DNA of 64,000 nucleotides from NCBI RefSeq assembly GCF_000721705.1, contig NZ_JOJL01000001.1, positions 310,001-374,000 of the forward strand. Direction: 5' to 3'. Source of the stretch: Actinoplanes subtropicus. GTDB lineage: Bacteria; Actinomycetota; Actinomycetes; Mycobacteriales; Micromonosporaceae. The notes under the pieces are model-generated. The model was not told the DNA's origin. It was given only the letters and a program-made list of their open reading frames with translations, and made no database searches. Made by a program: the position numbers and the translations under genes. Shown here one piece after another: positions 55,943-64,000 of this stretch (the first letter of the stretch is position 1; every line of letters starts with the position of its first letter).

Positions 55943-56093
55943 CTGAGGCGGGGCTGCGGAGGGGGCCCAGATCCCGTCTGGCGGCGTCCCGCGAAAGCCC
56001 GGTTCCAACACCGGGAGCCGGGCTTCCACGGGCCACCACCAGACGAAATCTGGACCCCGCCTCGCTCCCACCCCAGTCATGAAACAGGCCTTA
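55926..56093. mobile_element. 168-bp palindromic MITE-like element with 20-bp perfect terminal inverted repeats
   Basis: TAAGGCCTGTTTCATGACTG (55926-55945) is the exact reverse complement of 56074-56093. Further in, 55967-56002 and 56018-56053 pair at about 29 of 36 positions, so the whole element is one long palindrome. The ends begin and finish with TA, fitting a TA target duplication as in IS630/Tc1-type elements. It encodes no protein. It supplies the stop codon of the GH92 gene and abuts the stop of the facing gene. As RNA it would form a strong bidirectional terminator. Confidence 0.8.
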
Positions 56094-56510
56094 GTTCACC
56101 CAGCCGTATAGGTGATCGACCCGGAAACGGACGATGAGCCGGCCGTCGGCGACCATGGCGCGCCGGTAGTCGTCCCAATCCGGGTGCTCCTCGCCCCGGA
56201 TCGTCCGGTAGATCTCGATCAGCTCCTCGACCACCGCGTCGTCGAGCGCCCAGGCGACCGGGCTGAGCTCGGCCTTGCCCTCGGCGACCGCGTAGCCGTA
56301 GCCGTCCGGGGCGGTGACCTTCATGCTCACCCGGGCGTCGCGGCGCAGGTTGTGCACCTTGGCGAGGGTGGTCCGGGTGGAGAAGCGGACGAGCCGCCCG
56401 GCCGCGTGGTAGCTGACGTCCGACAGCTGCGGCCGCCCATCCTTCTTGATCGTGGCAACGGTGCCGAGGTTGCCGGCCGCGATGACACTCCAGAGGAGCT
56501 CTTCAGACAT
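56091..56510 (-). CDS. PPOX-class F420/FMN-binding protein (pyridoxamine-phosphate-oxidase fold)
   Basis: 139-residue split-barrel flavin/F420-binding protein. Recognisable segments are NLGTVATIKKDGRPQLSDVSY at the N-terminus, RLVRFSTRTTLAKVHNLRRDARVSM and EEHPDWDDYRRAM. It resembles the TIGR03618 F420-dependent subgroup common in actinobacteria. The substrate is unknown. Its TAA stop falls on the outer edge of the palindromic element, and its start overlaps the upstream methyltransferase by 8 bp. Confidence 0.85.
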   Translation of the reverse strand: MSEELLWSVIAAGNLGTVATIKKDGRPQLSDVSYHAAGRLVRFSTRTTLAKVHNLRRDARVSMKVTAPDGYGYAVAEGKAELSPVAWALDDAVVEELIEIYRTIRGEEHPDWDDYRRAMVADGRLIVRFRVDHLYGWVN

Positions 56511-57207
56511 GCCCCGAACCTACCGGTTTACGGGCGAGGATCAGGCCCCACCGCGCGTCGCCGAGCGACTTGACCGTCACCTCGAAGCCGGCCGCCGTCA
56601 GGTCGGCCCGGACCGCCCCCAGCGGCATGGTCCGGTAGTACATCACGAACGGCGGCCGCCACACCGCGTTGCGCACCCGCATGACCAGATCGAAGCCGGC
56701 CTCGACCCAATAGGCCGGCGACGTCAGCGACAGCGGCGCCGCGATCGCGAAGGCGAACAGCCCACCCGGCCGCAGCGCCCGGTGGATTCCCTCGAACACG
56801 GCCGGCCGCTCGCGGGGCAGGAAATGCCCGAACGCCCCGAAGCTGACCGCGAGATCGAAACCCGCGGCGAACGGCAGCGCCCGGGCATCGGCCCGCACCC
56901 AGGCGGCATCCGGGTGGGCCGCCCGGGCCTGCGCCAGCATCCCGGCGCTGAAGTCGACCCCGGTGATCCGCCCGTCGCAGACCGGCCGGAGCGCGAGCAT
57001 CCCCGCGCCCGTCCCGCAGCAGACGTCCAGCCCGTCCTCGAACGGCCCCCACTCGCCGAGCGCCGCGGCGGTGGCATCGAGGATGCTCCGCGGCGTCCGG
57101 AACGGGGTGTGGTCGAACTTGGGCGCCAGCAGGTCGTAGCCGCGCTCGACCGAGGAGAGCGCCTGCACGCAGAGCTCGCCGAAGGTCGGTCCCTGAGCCG
57201 TGAACAC
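56503..57207 (-). CDS. Class I SAM-dependent methyltransferase
   Basis: 234 residues. SAM motif I is LDVCCGTGAGML, the acidic strand is GVDFSAGML, motif II/III is WVRADARALPF then FDLAVSFGAFGHF, and post-motif RALRPGGLFAFAI follows. It is a complete small-molecule-type methyltransferase (Methyltransf_11/25). The GTG at 57207 is the most upstream sensible start. It is coupled to the PPOX gene; the substrate is unknown. Confidence 0.88.
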   Translation of the reverse strand: MFTAQGPTFGELCVQALSSVERGYDLLAPKFDHTPFRTPRSILDATAAALGEWGPFEDGLDVCCGTGAGMLALRPVCDGRITGVDFSAGMLAQARAAHPDAAWVRADARALPFAAGFDLAVSFGAFGHFLPRERPAVFEGIHRALRPGGLFAFAIAAPLSLTSPAYWVEAGFDLVMRVRNAVWRPPFVMYYRTMPLGAVRADLTAAGFEVTVKSLGDARWGLILARKPVGSGHV

Positions 57208-57339
57208 GGAGCCTTGTCTACCACGAGAAGCGGCGTGGCAGGTCGCCTCCCGGCCGCCACCACCGCCACCGTCGACAGGACGATGAGGAGGGTCGTCTGC
57301 TTCCCGCGGCGCCTTTCCAGGGCTGCTATCTTGCGCTCC

Positions 57340-59049
57340 ATGATGCTCGACGTCGTCGTCAGCGTCGCCGGCGTGGGGCTGTGGCTCATCGCGTACGGTG
57401 CGTGCCGGGCCGCCACCCGCATCGTGCCGCCGCCCGCCGGACCGGCCACCATGGAGCTGGGGCCGGAGCCACCCGCCATCGTGAGCATGCTGGTCAACGG
57501 CTGGTCGACGAGCGTGGACACGGCCGAGTCGACGGTGCTCGACCTGGCCGTGGCCGGTCACTACGAGCTGCGCCAGCCCGATGCCGACCCGTACCGGACG
57601 ACCATTCACCTCGCCCCCAACCCGCCGGACGCCGGCGGTCTGCGGCCGTACGAGCGGCAGGTCCTCGACCGGATCCGCGGGCTCGCGGTCGGCGGGGTGG
57701 TGCCGCTGACCGCGCTGAGCTTCCGCGACGAGAACGAGTCCAAGGCCTGGAACCGGCGGCTGCGCGTCGCGGTGGTCGCCGACGCCCGCGCGGCCGGGCT
57801 GTCCCGGCGCCGGTTCGGCCGGACGACGATGACGGCGCTGTACGTCGGTGCGCTCGCGGTCGGCGTGGTGTGCGGGTCGGCGGCCGTGCACCACACCCAC
57901 GTCGGCTGGCTGTTCCTCAGTTTCCTCACGGTGGGCGGGGCGCTGGCCGGTCTGGTGCAGCACATCGGCGAGCGGGACACCCCGGCGGGACGGGAGGCCG
58001 CCGCCCGCTGGCTCGGCGTGCAGGCGTGGCTGCGGAACCACGAGCAGTTCGCCGAGTTGCCGCCCTCGGCGGTGGCGATCTGGGACCGCTACCTCGCGTA
58101 CGGCGCCGCCCTGGGCGTGACCCGGCGGGCCAGCGACGTGCTCGACCTCGAGCTCGGCAACCGGCGGCGGCTCTGGTCGTCGTACGGCGGCGGCTGGCGC
58201 CGGATCCGGGTGCGCTACCCGCGGGCGCCCTGGTACGGCCACCCCACCCGCACCCTGCTGGTCCAGGTGCTGTTGGTGCTGATGGCGGGCACGTTCGTGG
58301 TGAGCGTCGCCGGCCGGTACGCGCTGCCCGGGTACGTGTTGCTCGCCGCCGGCGGCTACCTGCTGATCCGCGCCGTCGCCGATCTGACGCGGTCGCGGGA
58401 GGTCACCGGCGAGGTGCTCGCCCGTACCACCTGCCGGTCGCGCGACGGCCACCCACGGCTGGACCACCTCGTGCTCGACGACGGCACCGCCGACCGGACC
58501 ACGGCCTGGGGCCTGCCCAGCGAGTGGGGCCGCCGCTGCGAGGACGGCGACGTCGTGACGATCACCGTCCGGCCCTGGACCCGGCGGGTCGTCGCCGTCA
58601 CGCAGCAGTCCCGTGGGCCGCGCCGGAGAGCGGCCGCGCCCGCCCCGCCGGTCACGGACTTCTTCGGGGAGGTCCGCGACGAGCCGGCCGGGCCGCTCCC
58701 GGTGTCCGTCGACGACGTCGCCCAGGTCGTCGGGCAGCCCGTACGCGCCGAACGCCAGCCGCAGCGCGTCACCTTCCGCTCCGAAGCCGACAACGCGGTC
58801 GTGCTGCGCGCCGAGTGGGCGGGCGGCGTGGCCGGCCGGATCGCGTGGCGCGCCAACGCCCGGGGCATCGTGACGCCGCTGCCGGGCATCGGCGACGAGG
58901 CGTACGCGAGCGGCCATCACGTCGTCATGCGGGCCGACGGCGTCATCCTGGTGCTCGCCGCGGTGGGCACCGGGCGGATCGGCACACCGCACCTGCCCTG
59001 GCTGCTCAGCCGCTGCGAGCGCGTCGGCCTCACCCAGGACCGGCGATGA
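57340..59049 (+). CDS. DUF2207-like membrane protein
   Basis: 569 residues. An N-terminal helix (VVVSVAGVGLWLIAYGACRA) is followed by a cytoplasmic winged-helix-like region (EPPAIVSMLVNGWST, AESTVLDLAVAGHYEL, YERQVLDRIRGLAVGGVVPLTAL) seen in actinobacterial DUF2207 proteins. Two membrane hairpins and a soluble C-terminal domain of about 200 residues come next. The function is unknown in the family. It is first in a three-gene run; the next gene starts within its stop codon (ATGA). Confidence 0.7.
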   Translation: MMLDVVVSVAGVGLWLIAYGACRAATRIVPPPAGPATMELGPEPPAIVSMLVNGWSTSVDTAESTVLDLAVAGHYELRQPDADPYRTTIHLAPNPPDAGGLRPYERQVLDRIRGLAVGGVVPLTALSFRDENESKAWNRRLRVAVVADARAAGLSRRRFGRTTMTALYVGALAVGVVCGSAAVHHTHVGWLFLSFLTVGGALAGLVQHIGERDTPAGREAAARWLGVQAWLRNHEQFAELPPSAVAIWDRYLAYGAALGVTRRASDVLDLELGNRRRLWSSYGGGWRRIRVRYPRAPWYGHPTRTLLVQVLLVLMAGTFVVSVAGRYALPGYVLLAAGGYLLIRAVADLTRSREVTGEVLARTTCRSRDGHPRLDHLVLDDGTADRTTAWGLPSEWGRRCEDGDVVTITVRPWTRRVVAVTQQSRGPRRRAAAPAPPVTDFFGEVRDEPAGPLPVSVDDVAQVVGQPVRAERQPQRVTFRSEADNAVVLRAEWAGGVAGRIAWRANARGIVTPLPGIGDEAYASGHHVVMRADGVILVLAAVGTGRIGTPHLPWLLSRCERVGLTQDRR

Positions 59050-60083
59050 CGACGTTCGCGCTGGTCGGGTTCGGTTTCCGGGCGGCTGCTCTCTGGCGGG
59101 TCGCGGCCGGCCTGCCCGATCTGACCTGCCTCGGCGCCGTGGTCCGGTCGCCGCGCGAGCTGCCGGTGCCGCGGTTCGCCTCGATCGGCGACTCCCGGCC
59201 CGACTTCCTGGTCACCGCGGTACCCCGGGCGGCCAACCCGGCGGTCATCGCCGAGGCGGTGGAGCGCGGCATCCCGGTGCTGGCCGAGACCCCGCCCGCG
59301 CCGACCGTCCCCGACCTGCGGCGCCTCTGGCAGACGGCCGGCGCCGGCGGGCTGGTCCAGGTGGCCGAGCAGTACCTGCTGATGCCCTCGCACGCCGCCC
59401 GCCTGGCCGCCGTCCGCGGCGGCACCATCGGCACGCCCACACAGGTGCACGTGTCGTCGACCCAGCAGTACCACGCGGTCGCGCTGATCCGCGGCCTGCT
59501 GGGCGTCGGCTACACCCCCGCGACCGTACGAGCAAGCCGCACCACCGCTCCGCTGGTCAACCCGCTCGACCGCGGCGGCTGGACCGACGACCCGGCGCCC
59601 AAACCGGCCACTACGACCATCGCCACGGTCGACTTCGGCGACGGGCGCAGCGGCCTCTACGACTTCACCGACAACCAGACGCGCAACCTGCTGCGGTTCC
59701 GCCGCCTCCTGGTCCGCGGCACGCACGGCGAACTGCGCGACGACGAGATCGTGCACCTCGCCGGCCCGCGGGCGATCACGACGACACCGCTGGTGCGCCG
59801 GCAGACCGGGCACGATCTCGACCTCGACGGCTTCGACACGCAGACCATCACGCTCGGCGGCGATGTCCTCTACCGCAACCCGTTCCCCGGCCGGCGGTGG
59901 AACGACGACGAGATCGCGACCGCGACGCTGCTCACCGCCATGGCCGCCTGGGTGCGCGGCGCCGGTCCGCCGCCGTACCCGCTGGCCGAGGCCGCCCAGG
60001 ACCAGCTCGTCGCGCTGGCCATCGAGGAGGCGGCCGGCCTCGACCGCCCGGTCACCACGACGGTCGAGGCGTGGGCCGGATGA
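59046..60083 (+). CDS. Gfo/Idh/MocA-like oxidoreductase without the usual catalytic EKP lysine
   Basis: 345-residue NAD(P)-binding protein. The Rossmann start is ALVGFGFRAAALW and the dinucleotide fold ends at PVLAETPPAP. In active family members this position reads EKP with a catalytic lysine, while here it is ETP. A C-terminal alpha/beta domain follows (VQVAEQYLLMPSH, IGTPTQVHVSSTQQYHAVALIRGLL). The substitution suggests altered or lost dehydrogenase chemistry, or a lysine supplied elsewhere. It is ATGA-coupled to both neighbours. Confidence 0.8.
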   Translation: MTTFALVGFGFRAAALWRVAAGLPDLTCLGAVVRSPRELPVPRFASIGDSRPDFLVTAVPRAANPAVIAEAVERGIPVLAETPPAPTVPDLRRLWQTAGAGGLVQVAEQYLLMPSHAARLAAVRGGTIGTPTQVHVSSTQQYHAVALIRGLLGVGYTPATVRASRTTAPLVNPLDRGGWTDDPAPKPATTTIATVDFGDGRSGLYDFTDNQTRNLLRFRRLLVRGTHGELRDDEIVHLAGPRAITTTPLVRRQTGHDLDLDGFDTQTITLGGDVLYRNPFPGRRWNDDEIATATLLTAMAAWVRGAGPPPYPLAEAAQDQLVALAIEEAAGLDRPVTTTVEAWAG

Positions 60084-60949
60084 CGGCGGCCCTGTGGTTC
60101 ATCGGAGTGTCCACCGGCGGGTCGCTGGTCAACGCGGCCTTCCCGGTCTGGATGGGGGATCTCGGCCGGGACCTCCGCCTGGTCGGCCATGATCTGCCGC
60201 CCGGATCGCCGCGGGCGAGTTGCCGCGCGCTGGTGGCCGCCCTGCGGGCCGACCAGGACGCTGTCGGCGCGGTGATCACGACGCACAAGGTGGCGGTGGC
60301 GCGGGCGGCCGGCGACCTGATCGACGAGCTGGATCCGCTCGCCGCCGAGTGTGGCGAGGTCAATTCCCTGTTGCGTACGCCGAACGGGCTGGCCGGTTTC
60401 GCCCGCGACCCGTTGTCGGTCGGCCGCGTGGTCGACGAGATCTGGCCGCGCGGCGACGAGGTGGCCTGCCTGGGCGCCGGGGGCAGCGCGATCGCCCTCG
60501 GCCGGCACCTGATGTCCCGCCCCGAGCCGCCGGCCCGGCTGGTGTTCGCCGATCGGGACGAGTCCGCCGCCGGGCACCTCCGCGCGGTGCTCTCCCGCTG
60601 GTCGGAGCGGATCACCGTGCGGGTGGGCCCGGGCCCGTGGGACGACCTCGTCGCCGCCGCGCCGCCCGGGAGTCTCGTCGTCAACGCGACCGGCCTGGGC
60701 AAGGACCGGCCGGGCAGCCCGCTCACCGCCGGCGCCGGGTTCCCGCCGGGCGCCGTGGTCTGGGAGCTGAACTACCGCGGCGACCTGGCGCTGCTGCGGC
60801 AGGCCCGGGAGCGCGGCGTCGAGGCGTACGACGGCTGGAAGTTGTTCTGTCATGGCTGGGCGGCGGCGCTCGGCCCGATCCTGGGCCTGCCCGACGAGGC
60901 CGCCACGGCGAGGCGCTTCGCTGAGCTGGCCGGCCCGCTGCGGCCCTGA
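60080..60949 (+). CDS. Shikimate dehydrogenase-like protein (AroE family)
   Basis: 289-residue NAD(P)-dependent enzyme of the shikimate/quinate dehydrogenase fold. The N-terminal substrate domain has VITTHKVAVA with the catalytic-type lysine and CGEVNSLL. The conserved aspartate region reads GFARDPLSV instead of the usual NTD. The cofactor site is ACLGAGGSAIAL, and VVNATGLGK and the C-terminal DGWKLFCHGWA follow. It differs enough from AroE that the natural substrate is probably another polyol or carboxylic acid used together with the partner oxidoreductase. Confidence 0.78.
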   Translation: MTAALWFIGVSTGGSLVNAAFPVWMGDLGRDLRLVGHDLPPGSPRASCRALVAALRADQDAVGAVITTHKVAVARAAGDLIDELDPLAAECGEVNSLLRTPNGLAGFARDPLSVGRVVDEIWPRGDEVACLGAGGSAIALGRHLMSRPEPPARLVFADRDESAAGHLRAVLSRWSERITVRVGPGPWDDLVAAAPPGSLVVNATGLGKDRPGSPLTAGAGFPPGAVVWELNYRGDLALLRQARERGVEAYDGWKLFCHGWAAALGPILGLPDEAATARRFAELAGPLRP

Positions 60950-61052
60950 AGGCGCGGAACGCGAAAGCGATCCGGAATCCGTCGCTTACCAGACATCACG
61001 CATCGCACAGATGGGGGAACCGACGGTGGCCGACCATCGATAATCTTGCGGC

Positions 61053-61937
61053 ATGGTGTGCCCCGTCTGTGCACTCGACAACGACCCGTCGGCGGTCCTC
61101 TGTGCGCGCTGCAACACATCGCTGGCGCTCGGGAACCCGCCACCGGAGAACTATCCGGCCCAGCACCCGGCGACCTACCCGCCGGGCCAGGCGTCGCCCT
61201 ACCCGCCGGGGCACCCGACCGGGCAGCCGCCCACGGTCCCGCAGATGGGCGTGCCGTCGAGCCCGAACCCGGCGCCGGTCCCGTGGCGGCTCATCCTCAT
61301 CGCGGCCGTCCTGGTCCTGCTGGTCGGCATCGCCGGCTCGGTCGTGATCGTCGTGCTGACCGGGAAGCCGAAGACGACGCCGGTCGCCCACCAGGGCACG
61401 AGCCCGACCGGTACCACCGCGGCGGCGGCGCCCGACCCGGTGAAATCCTCCGCGCAGCCCGACCCGACCACCAAGGTGGCGGCGAGCTCGCCGAAGGAGC
61501 AGGCCTCGGTGATCGACAAGCTGCTCGACCGGAGCGTCGCGAGCCGCACCAGGCTGAACAAGGCGATCGAGAAGGTGAACAGCTGCACCGACCTGTCCCG
61601 CGCGGTTGCCGACATGCAGCAGGTGGGCGCCGAGCGGACGAAGGAGATCGCCGACGCCGACGCGGCGGACGTCTCGGGTCTCGCCAACGGCGACAAGATC
61701 CGCTCCACCCTGAAGTCCGCGCTGGGCTTCGCGCTCGCGGCCGACCAGCACTTCGTGGCCTGGGCGCAGCCCACGGTCGCCGGCGGCTGCGCCGACACCG
61801 CCGCCCGTCAGTCCGCGTGGGCGGCCGGGCTGGCCTCGTCGCAGCAGGCCCAGGCGGCGAAGCAGCAGCTGGTCGACGTGTGGAACCCGGTGGCCGGGCA
61901 GCTCGGCTTCAAGTCGCGCAGCACCCAGTTCATCTAG
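61053..61937 (+). CDS. Zinc-ribbon membrane protein with extracellular helical domain
   Basis: 294 residues. It opens with a short zinc ribbon (CPVCALDNDPSAVLCARCN), then a Pro/Gly/Tyr-rich cytoplasmic linker, one transmembrane helix (LILIAAVLVLLVGIAGSVVIVVL) and an extracellular helical domain of about 170 residues with two cysteines. A GATAAT -10-like box lies nine bases before the ATG, suggesting a nearly leaderless mRNA. A stress-sensing or anchoring role is only a guess. Confidence 0.65.
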   Translation: MVCPVCALDNDPSAVLCARCNTSLALGNPPPENYPAQHPATYPPGQASPYPPGHPTGQPPTVPQMGVPSSPNPAPVPWRLILIAAVLVLLVGIAGSVVIVVLTGKPKTTPVAHQGTSPTGTTAAAAPDPVKSSAQPDPTTKVAASSPKEQASVIDKLLDRSVASRTRLNKAIEKVNSCTDLSRAVADMQQVGAERTKEIADADAADVSGLANGDKIRSTLKSALGFALAADQHFVAWAQPTVAGGCADTAARQSAWAAGLASSQQAQAAKQQLVDVWNPVAGQLGFKSRSTQFI

Positions 61938-61942
61938 GACGG

Positions 61943-62706
61943 TCAGAACGGCCAGTGCTTGCCGACCAGGGCGACGATGGCGGCGATCGCCTCGGCCGCC
62001 TTGCTCGCGTTGCCGGCGTTGGCGGAGAGGCGCTCGAGGGCCCGGTCCAGCCCCTTACGGCTCTCCGGCGTCGGCTGGCGGATGGCCTGCTCGATGGCGG
62101 GACGCTCCTGATCGAGCAGGGCCGGATCGGGGTAGGTGTCGCGCAGCACCGCCAGCTGGGCTTCGATCTTCTTGAGCTGCTTCGCCGGCCATTCGCCGTA
62201 CACAATCGTGGTTTGCCGGTTTTTGTTCTTTCCGCCGAAGTTCTGGATGCCGCCCTGGAAGTTCAGGTCGCCGAAGGTCGTGCTCCGCTCCTGACGGTGT
62301 TCCGTTGCCGCACGGTGTTGGTGCCGCCGAAGTTCTGCACGCCGCCGTGGAAGGTCAGATTGCTGTACGTGTTGTTGATGACCTGGTTCTCGAACTCGGA
62401 CGTGTCCACGCCGGAGTCCCGCAGGAAGCCCAGGACGGCCTCGGTGACGGTCTTGTCGACGAGCTTGATGTACTTCGCGCCGTCCAGCTTCTGCATGAAC
62501 TTCCTCGTCTCCCGGCCGGCCCGGTCGCGCACGCTGAACCGGGCGCCGTAGTCGTAGAAGCGCAGCTGCTGGGCCTCACGGGTGGAGCGGGACATCCGCC
62601 CGGTCAGCCGCAGCGTGTCCCAGCCGATCCGGATCAGCCATCACGGCGCGTACAGGTTGTCCCGCACGTACAGCCGCACCGTGTCGGCCCACGCCCGGCC
62701 GAGCAC
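61943..62706 (-). pseudogene. Decayed gene with two GG(V/I)QNFGG motifs
   Basis: Read leftward from a GTG at 62706, the frame gives LGRAWADTVRLYVRDNLYAP, then an in-frame TGA at 62641-62643. It continues WLIRIGWDTLRLTGRM and a helical region (TREAQQLRFYDYG, KYIKLVDKTVTEAVLGFL) up to LTFHGGVQNFGG. A frame change near 62290 leads to DLNFQGGIQNFGG and a helical tail (KQLKKIEAQL) ending in KHWPF at 61943. The two motif copies are 92 bp apart, so one or two bases were lost or gained between them. The intact segments are 62263-62595 and 61943-62203, either of which could still be expressed. The family is not recognised. Confidence 0.55.
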
Positions 62707-62913
62707 CCGGTCGGCGCGTCACTCGGCCGCGCGGCCGGAGTCCGACGAGTCCAGTGGAAAGGGCCGTGACAACGCGGCGATCGCGGCGTCCTCCCGGGCG
62801 CTGGAGCACGTGGTCGGCCCACGGCTCCCGACCGGGCAGCTCGACCGATCCGCGAAGCCGGCCGGGTTCCTCGTGGGGCCCGGTCGGCCATACTGGGGGA
62901 GTGACGGGCCCCG

Positions 62914-64000
62914 ATGAGACGTGAGGTGTCGGCCCGGCAGGTCAACATCGCCGGCGACGCCGCGACGCTGCTCGCCGTCCAGAATGGTGACCTGCATGTG
63001 CACCAGCGGATCGGCACGCATTTCATCGACGAGCTGTCGTTCGGCGCGGTCGCGGTGCCCTCCGGCGAGCAGCCGAGCCGGCTGCTCAACGCGGGCAACC
63101 GGGTCGTCCGCTTCATCGGCCGGGAGCAGGAGCTGGCCGAGCTGACCGGGTGGCGGGAGAGCGGCGCCGCGATGGCCGTCCGGCTGGTCCACGGTGGCGC
63201 GGGGCAGGGCAAGACCCGGCTGGCGCACCGATTCGCCGAGCTCGCGCACGCGGCCGGGTGGATCACCGTACGGGCCCGGCACAGCCGCGACGCCGTGGTG
63301 CAGCCGGTGGCGGTGGCCGCCGGGAACGCCCTGGTGGAGGTGAAGCCGCTGCTCGTGCTGGTCGACTACGCCGAGCGCTGGCCGCTGTCCGACCTGCTGG
63401 CGCTGCTGCTCGACCGGCGCCTGCACGCCGGCCGGGCGCTCCGGGTGCTCCTGCTGGCCCGGCCGCTCGGCGCCTGGTGGGACGCGCTGACGTACCGCCT
63501 CTCCGAGGCGCTCGGGGTGCGCGCCGACAGCACCGAACTGGCCGCGTTCGACACCGCCCGGATCGGCCCGCGGGAGGTGTTCGAGGTCGCCCGCGCGTGC
63601 TTCGCGACGGCTCTGGGCATCGCCGAGCCCGGTCATCCGGCGCCCGAGCTCGAAGGCTCCTTCCTGACCGTGCACATGGCGGCCCTGGCCCAGGTCCTGG
63701 CCGTCCGGCACGGCGAGACACCGCCGACGGATCCGGCTCAGCTCTCGGCGTACCTGTTGTCCCGGGAGCGCAGCCACTGGCAGTCGATGTACGACAACGA
63801 CCGGCGCGTCGAGTCCACCCCGCAGGTGCTGGGCCGGGCGGTGTACGTGGCCGCGCTGACCCGCTCGCTCGACTACGCGTCCGCCGTCCCGGTGCTGAAG
63901 GCGGTGACCGTCGCCGACGGTGCCGAGGACGCCAGTCGAGTGCTCGGCGACCACGCCATGTGCTACCCGCCGCACGATCCCGGGACGGTGCTGGAACCGC
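62914..64000 (+). CDS. STAND-type NTPase, partial (runs off the window)
   Basis: The frame from ATG 62914 stays open for 362 codons to the window end. A short N-terminal segment (QVNIAGDAATLLAVQNGDLH) precedes the nucleotide-binding domain: FIGREQELAEL, Walker A GGAGQGKT near residues 94-101, Walker B LLVLVDYAE near residue 150, and a sensor-like RVLLLARPLGAWW. The C-terminal repeats, usually TPR in such proteins, would lie outside. Such ATPases act as signalling switches in defence or development. The 207 bp between this start and the decayed gene at 62706 holds no gene except a possible eight-codon frame (GTG at 62901) overlapping the start. Confidence 0.85.
   Translation, partial: MRREVSARQVNIAGDAATLLAVQNGDLHVHQRIGTHFIDELSFGAVAVPSGEQPSRLLNAGNRVVRFIGREQELAELTGWRESGAAMAVRLVHGGAGQGKTRLAHRFAELAHAAGWITVRARHSRDAVVQPVAVAAGNALVEVKPLLVLVDYAERWPLSDLLALLLDRRLHAGRALRVLLLARPLGAWWDALTYRLSEALGVRADSTELAAFDTARIGPREVFEVARACFATALGIAEPGHPAPELEGSFLTVHMAALAQVLAVRHGETPPTDPAQLSAYLLSRERSHWQSMYDNDRRVESTPQVLGRAVYVAALTRSLDYASAVPVLKAVTVADGAEDASRVLGDHAMCYPPHDPGTVLEP

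Overview
The window looks like chromosomal DNA of a filamentous high-GC actinobacterium, most likely of the Micromonosporaceae (Actinoplanes or a relative). The reasons are very high GC with strong third-position bias, many GTG and TTG starts, 4-bp ATGA/GTGA gene overlaps, LAXTG (sortase E type) surface anchoring, a CU044_2847-type protein, a HAIR-like heat-shock operator and an actinobacterial STAND ATPase. The genus is inferred from these features; no rRNA or tRNA gene is present to confirm it.

Layout. 0-10 kb holds a methyltransferase interrupted by a 30-bp in-frame minisatellite, a secreted Asp-box propeller protein, an alpha/beta hydrolase, a siderophore-interacting protein with an iron-box-like site and a downstream CynX-type MFS transporter, an LAXTG-anchored wall protein and a glycerophosphodiesterase. 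10-21 kb is an exopolysaccharide-type locus: a secreted L-type lectin, then seven tightly overlapping genes (GT2, GT4, polytopic GT39-like protein, small membrane protein, flippase, GT4, GT4), facing a secreted GH5-like glycosidase. 21-29 kb is an aerobic cobalamin block: cobIJ fusion, cobH and cobG leftward, and cobN rightward behind a cobalamin riboswitch, with cobF convergent to cobN. 29-37 kb has a shortened Hsp70-like protein and a complete oligopeptide ABC operon whose D ATPase is frameshifted exactly at its HPY motif.

37-46 kb holds propeller proteins, DUF2461, an XRE regulator that has lost its C-terminal sensor domain, a small membrane protein, a CU044_2847 protein, a tyrosine phosphatase, an acetyltransferase, a squalene-cyclase-like protein and DNA polymerase IV. 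46-56 kb holds a sedolisin (S53) protease, Hsp20 behind a HAIR-like operator, a GGDEF-EAL membrane protein coupled by a TTGA overlap to an ornithine/lysine-type decarboxylase, and a GH92 mannosidase with a LacI-type palindrome at its start. A 168-bp palindromic MITE-like element sits at the end of GH92. 56-64 kb holds a PPOX-family protein, a second methyltransferase, a three-gene ATGA-coupled operon (DUF2207-like membrane protein, Gfo/Idh/MocA oxidoreductase, shikimate-dehydrogenase-like protein) and a zinc-ribbon membrane protein. It ends with a decayed gene carrying two copies of a GG(V/I)QNFGG motif, opposite a STAND ATPase that runs off the right edge.

The best leads for something new are the 62-64 kb pair (possible amyloid-motif adaptor plus STAND ATPase), the palindromic element that rewrites the C-terminus of the mannosidase, the coupled c-di-GMP/decarboxylase pair, and the minisatellite inside the methyltransferase.
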